Shown: piece by piece, positions 62,218 to 64,000 of the stretch
How positions within the stretch are numbered: position 1 is the first letter of the stretch
How the letters are laid out: every line of letters begins with the position of its first letter
Assembly (NCBI RefSeq): GCF_039542225.1
Contig: NZ_BAABHS010000006.1
Location: forward strand, 124,001-188,000
Origin: Yinghuangia aomiensis
Lineage (GTDB): Bacteria; Actinomycetota; Actinomycetes; Streptomycetales; Streptomycetaceae
DNA: 64,000 bases
Direction of reading: 5' to 3'
Translations under genes and position numbers: made by a program
The notes under the pieces: model-generated
Told to the model about the DNA's origin: nothing
The model's input: only the letters and a program-made list of their open reading frames with translations
The model's database searches: none

Positions 62218-62996
62218 ATGCTGGTCACCCTGGTCATCGCCTGCGAGGTCGGGTTCTGGCTGCTGCTGGCGGCCGGGCTGACGGCCCGCTACGGCCTCGA
62301 GTGGCGGCGGACAAGCGGTGTCCTGCTGGTGTCCGTGCCCGTCGTGGACGTCGTCCTACTGGTCGCCACGATCGTCGACCTGCGGCGCGGCACGACCTAC
62401 TGGTCGCCACGATCGTCGACCTGCGGCGCGGCACGACGGCGAACTGGTCGCACGGCCTCGCCGCCGCCTACATCGGCTTCTCGGTCGCCTACGGCCACTA
62501 CCTGGTCAAGCGCGCCGACGCCTGGGTCGCCTACCGCTTCGCGGGCGCACCCAAGCCGCCCAAGCCACCGAAGTACGGCACGGCGCGCGCAAAATACGAG
62601 TGGCAGATCGCCCTGCGCACGGTCATGGCCGCAGTCGTCGCCATCGGGCTGCTCCAGTGCGCGATCTGGATGGTCGGCGATGCCTCGCGGACCGCGGCCC
62701 TCACCTCGACGCAGAGCCGCATGCTGTGGATCGCCGGCATCAACGTGGTCATCGCGCTGACCTACACCCTGTGGCCGAAGGAGGCCCCGAAGGGCGGGGA
62801 CAGTACCCAGAAGGAGCGGAAGGACCTGAACACGGACCTGGTCAAGGCCTACGTGCTCGGCAAAGCCGCCCGCCGCTACGGCACGGGCACCGGCGACTAC
62901 GGCACGGGCACCGCGGACACGAACCCGCGAACCCGCGACCGGGCATCCGCCGAAGCGTCCGCGAATTCGTCGGCCGCGGCGTCGAAGAAGCCGTGA
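62218..62996 (+). pseudogene. membrane-protein gene frameshifted by a 41-bp duplication
   Basis: The ATG at 62218 (after ACGGAG) starts MLVTLVIACEVGFWLLLAAG and two transmembrane helices, reaching VVLLVATIVDLRRGTT. Here an exact 41-bp tandem duplication (62356-62437) shifts the frame. The second half continues in another frame as NWSHGLAAAYIGFSVAYGHYL, a Lys/Pro-rich loop, and two more helices (MAAVVAIGLLQCAIWMV and MLWIAGINVVIALTYTL), then an Ala/Ser-rich tail to 62996. Deleting one copy gives exactly 246 codons, a 245-residue four-helix protein of a kind common in Streptomyces. Function unknown. Confidence 0.88.
62356..62437 (+). repeat. perfect 41-bp tandem duplication
   Basis: Positions 62356-62396 and 62397-62437 are identical over all 41 bases, beginning CTACTGGTCGCC and ending GCGGCACGAC. 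Because 41 is not a multiple of three, the duplication breaks the reading frame. The copies show no divergence, which implies a recent event, reversible switching or an assembly error. Confidence 0.97.
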
Positions 62997-62998
62997 GG

Positions 62999-63041
62999 CG
63001 CGGCCGGGTGGGTCGTGAACGCGTGCGGGCACCCGGCCGCG
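62999..63041. terminator. bidirectional terminator hairpin
   Basis: A perfect 12-bp stem (62999-63010 with 63030-63041) encloses a 19-nt loop, between the ends of the convergent membrane-protein and dehydrogenase genes. Confidence 0.8.
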
Positions 63042-63069
63042 GTCGGCGCGGTGTCGAAGCGAGTCGGTT

Positions 63070-64000
63070 TCAGTTGCCGCCGCCCATGTGCGGGTACCGG
63101 TAGTCGGTCGGCGGAACCAAGGTCTCCTTGATGGTGCGGGTGCTGGTCCACCGCATCAGGTTCTGTGCCGCACCGGCCTTGTCGTTGGTGCCGGAGGCGC
63201 GCCCGCCGCCGAAGGGCTGCTGGCCGACGACGGCGCCGGTGGGCTTGTCGTTGAGGTAGAAGTTGCCGGCCGCGAAGCGCAGCACCTCGGAGGCCTCGGC
63301 GAGCGCGGCGCGGTCCTGCGCGATGACGGCGCCGGTGAGGGCGTACGGCGACACCGATTCCATCTGGCGCAGCATCGGCGCCCAGGCGGCGTCCTCGTAG
63401 ACGTGCACGGCGAGGATCGGGCCGAAGTACTCGTCGCGGAAGACCTCGTTCTCGGGGTCGTCGGAGACCAGCAGCGTCGGGCGGACGAAGTAGCCGACGC
63501 TGTCGTCGTACGTGCCGCCCGCGACGATCTCGACGCGCGGGTCCGCGGCGGCCCGGTCGATGGCCGCCTTGTTCTTGGCGAAGGCGCGGGCGTCGACGAC
63601 CGCGCCCATGAAGTTGTCCAGGTCGGTCACGTCGCCCATGGACAGGCCTTCGATCTCCGCGATCAGGTCGTCGCGGAAGCCGGACTCCCACAGCGACCGC
63701 GGCACATACGCCCGCGACGCCGCCGAGCACTTCTGCCCCTGGTACTCGTACGCCCCCCGCACCATCGCCGTCTTCAGCACCGCAGGATCCGCCGACGAGT
63801 GCGCGACGACGAAGTCCTTGCCGCCGGTCTCCCCCACGATCCGCGGATACGTCCGATACCCGCCGATGTTCGCGCCGACGGTCGACCACAGGTGCCGGAA
63901 CGTCGCCGTCGAGCCGGTGAAGTGGATGCCCGCGAGATCGGGGTCCGCCAGGACGACCTCGGACACCGCGAGGCCGTCGCCCGGCAGCATGTTGATGACG
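63070..64000 (-). CDS. L-glutamate gamma-semialdehyde dehydrogenase (5' end beyond right edge)
   Basis: About 310 C-terminal residues of 1-pyrroline-5-carboxylate dehydrogenase, which oxidises glutamate semialdehyde to glutamate in proline breakdown, using NAD+. The catalytic Glu is in VGETGGKDF and the nucleophilic Cys in YQGQKCSAASRAYV; EYFGPILAVHVY and GQQPFGGGRASGTNDK are typical of this branch, which separates it from generic aldehyde dehydrogenases. The open frame continues to the window edge, so the N-terminal cofactor region lies outside. A proline dehydrogenase gene is often adjacent and may lie to the right. Confidence 0.93.
   Translation of the reverse strand, partial: VINMLPGDGLAVSEVVLADPDLAGIHFTGSTATFRHLWSTVGANIGGYRTYPRIVGETGGKDFVVAHSSADPAVLKTAMVRGAYEYQGQKCSAASRAYVPRSLWESGFRDDLIAEIEGLSMGDVTDLDNFMGAVVDARAFAKNKAAIDRAAADPRVEIVAGGTYDDSVGYFVRPTLLVSDDPENEVFRDEYFGPILAVHVYEDAAWAPMLRQMESVSPYALTGAVIAQDRAALAEASEVLRFAAGNFYLNDKPTGAVVGQQPFGGGRASGTNDKAGAAQNLMRWTSTRTIKETLVPPTDYRYPHMGGGN

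Overview
The window is very GC-rich, with gene-dense DNA, frequent GTG/TTG starts and ATGA/GTGA gene overlaps. It contains a bifunctional geosmin synthase, a class F sortase, NarL-type two-component pairs, F420/PPOX and PIN-toxin genes and an actinobacterial-style B12 cluster. Together these point to a filamentous, Streptomyces-like actinomycete chromosome; genus and species cannot be fixed from the sequence alone. No tRNA, rRNA, CRISPR array, insertion sequence or phage module was recognised.

Layout. 1-1932: a flavin electron-transfer pair (FMN-binding protein, cut by the left edge, and a haem/FAD ferric-reductase-like protein). 2074-7546: an Lrp/AsnC regulator divergent from a fused indolepyruvate ferredoxin oxidoreductase and an acyl-CoA dehydrogenase, separated by a hexanucleotide microsatellite. 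7634-9938: a hemerythrin-like protein, an unknown secreted protein and a short-chain dehydrogenase. 10070-15674: a lipoprotein/adaptor/ATPase/permease export operon divergent from an OmpR-type two-component system. 15804-19672: an alcohol dehydrogenase, a kinase-fold protein, and a secreted protein paired with a class F sortase. 19683-23855: a solitary Cas3 with type I-G (ex I-U) domain order, divergent from a family A DNA polymerase; no other cas gene is nearby. 23908-28978: a metal-chelate receptor, geosmin synthase, a LysR regulator and a crotonase. 29034-32899: a serine hydrolase, a secreted seven-repeat propeller, YceI and a NUDIX hydrolase. 32975-38623: an FtsX-type ABC exporter and a NarL-type two-component system. 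38695-43024: a small membrane protein, DUF1697, an APH(6)-like kinase, TsaD, a small protein and a VapBC toxin-antitoxin pair.

43021-49336 and 54620-59893 hold two blocks of cobalamin synthesis. The first contains a Fur-family regulator with a Nur-like box, cobG, cobH, cobIJ, cobK and cbiD. The second is a riboswitch-led operon of cobN, a CbiT-only methyltransferase and cobM. They are separated by accessory genes: an AAA ATPase/nuclease under an AT-rich nested palindrome, an MFS pump with its TetR regulator, a PPOX protein and a tiny secreted repeat protein. The genes combine an aerobic-route CobG/CobN set with CbiD, and they lack a visible CbiE domain. 60005-61896 is another NarL-type two-component pair. 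62218-62996 is a membrane-protein gene broken by an exact 41-bp tandem duplication. The right edge cuts the 1-pyrroline-5-carboxylate dehydrogenase gene.

The observations most worth following are the solitary Cas3 beside a family A polymerase, the 41-bp frameshifting duplication, the nested palindrome in front of the ATPase/nuclease gene, and the unusual composition and control of the B12 genes.
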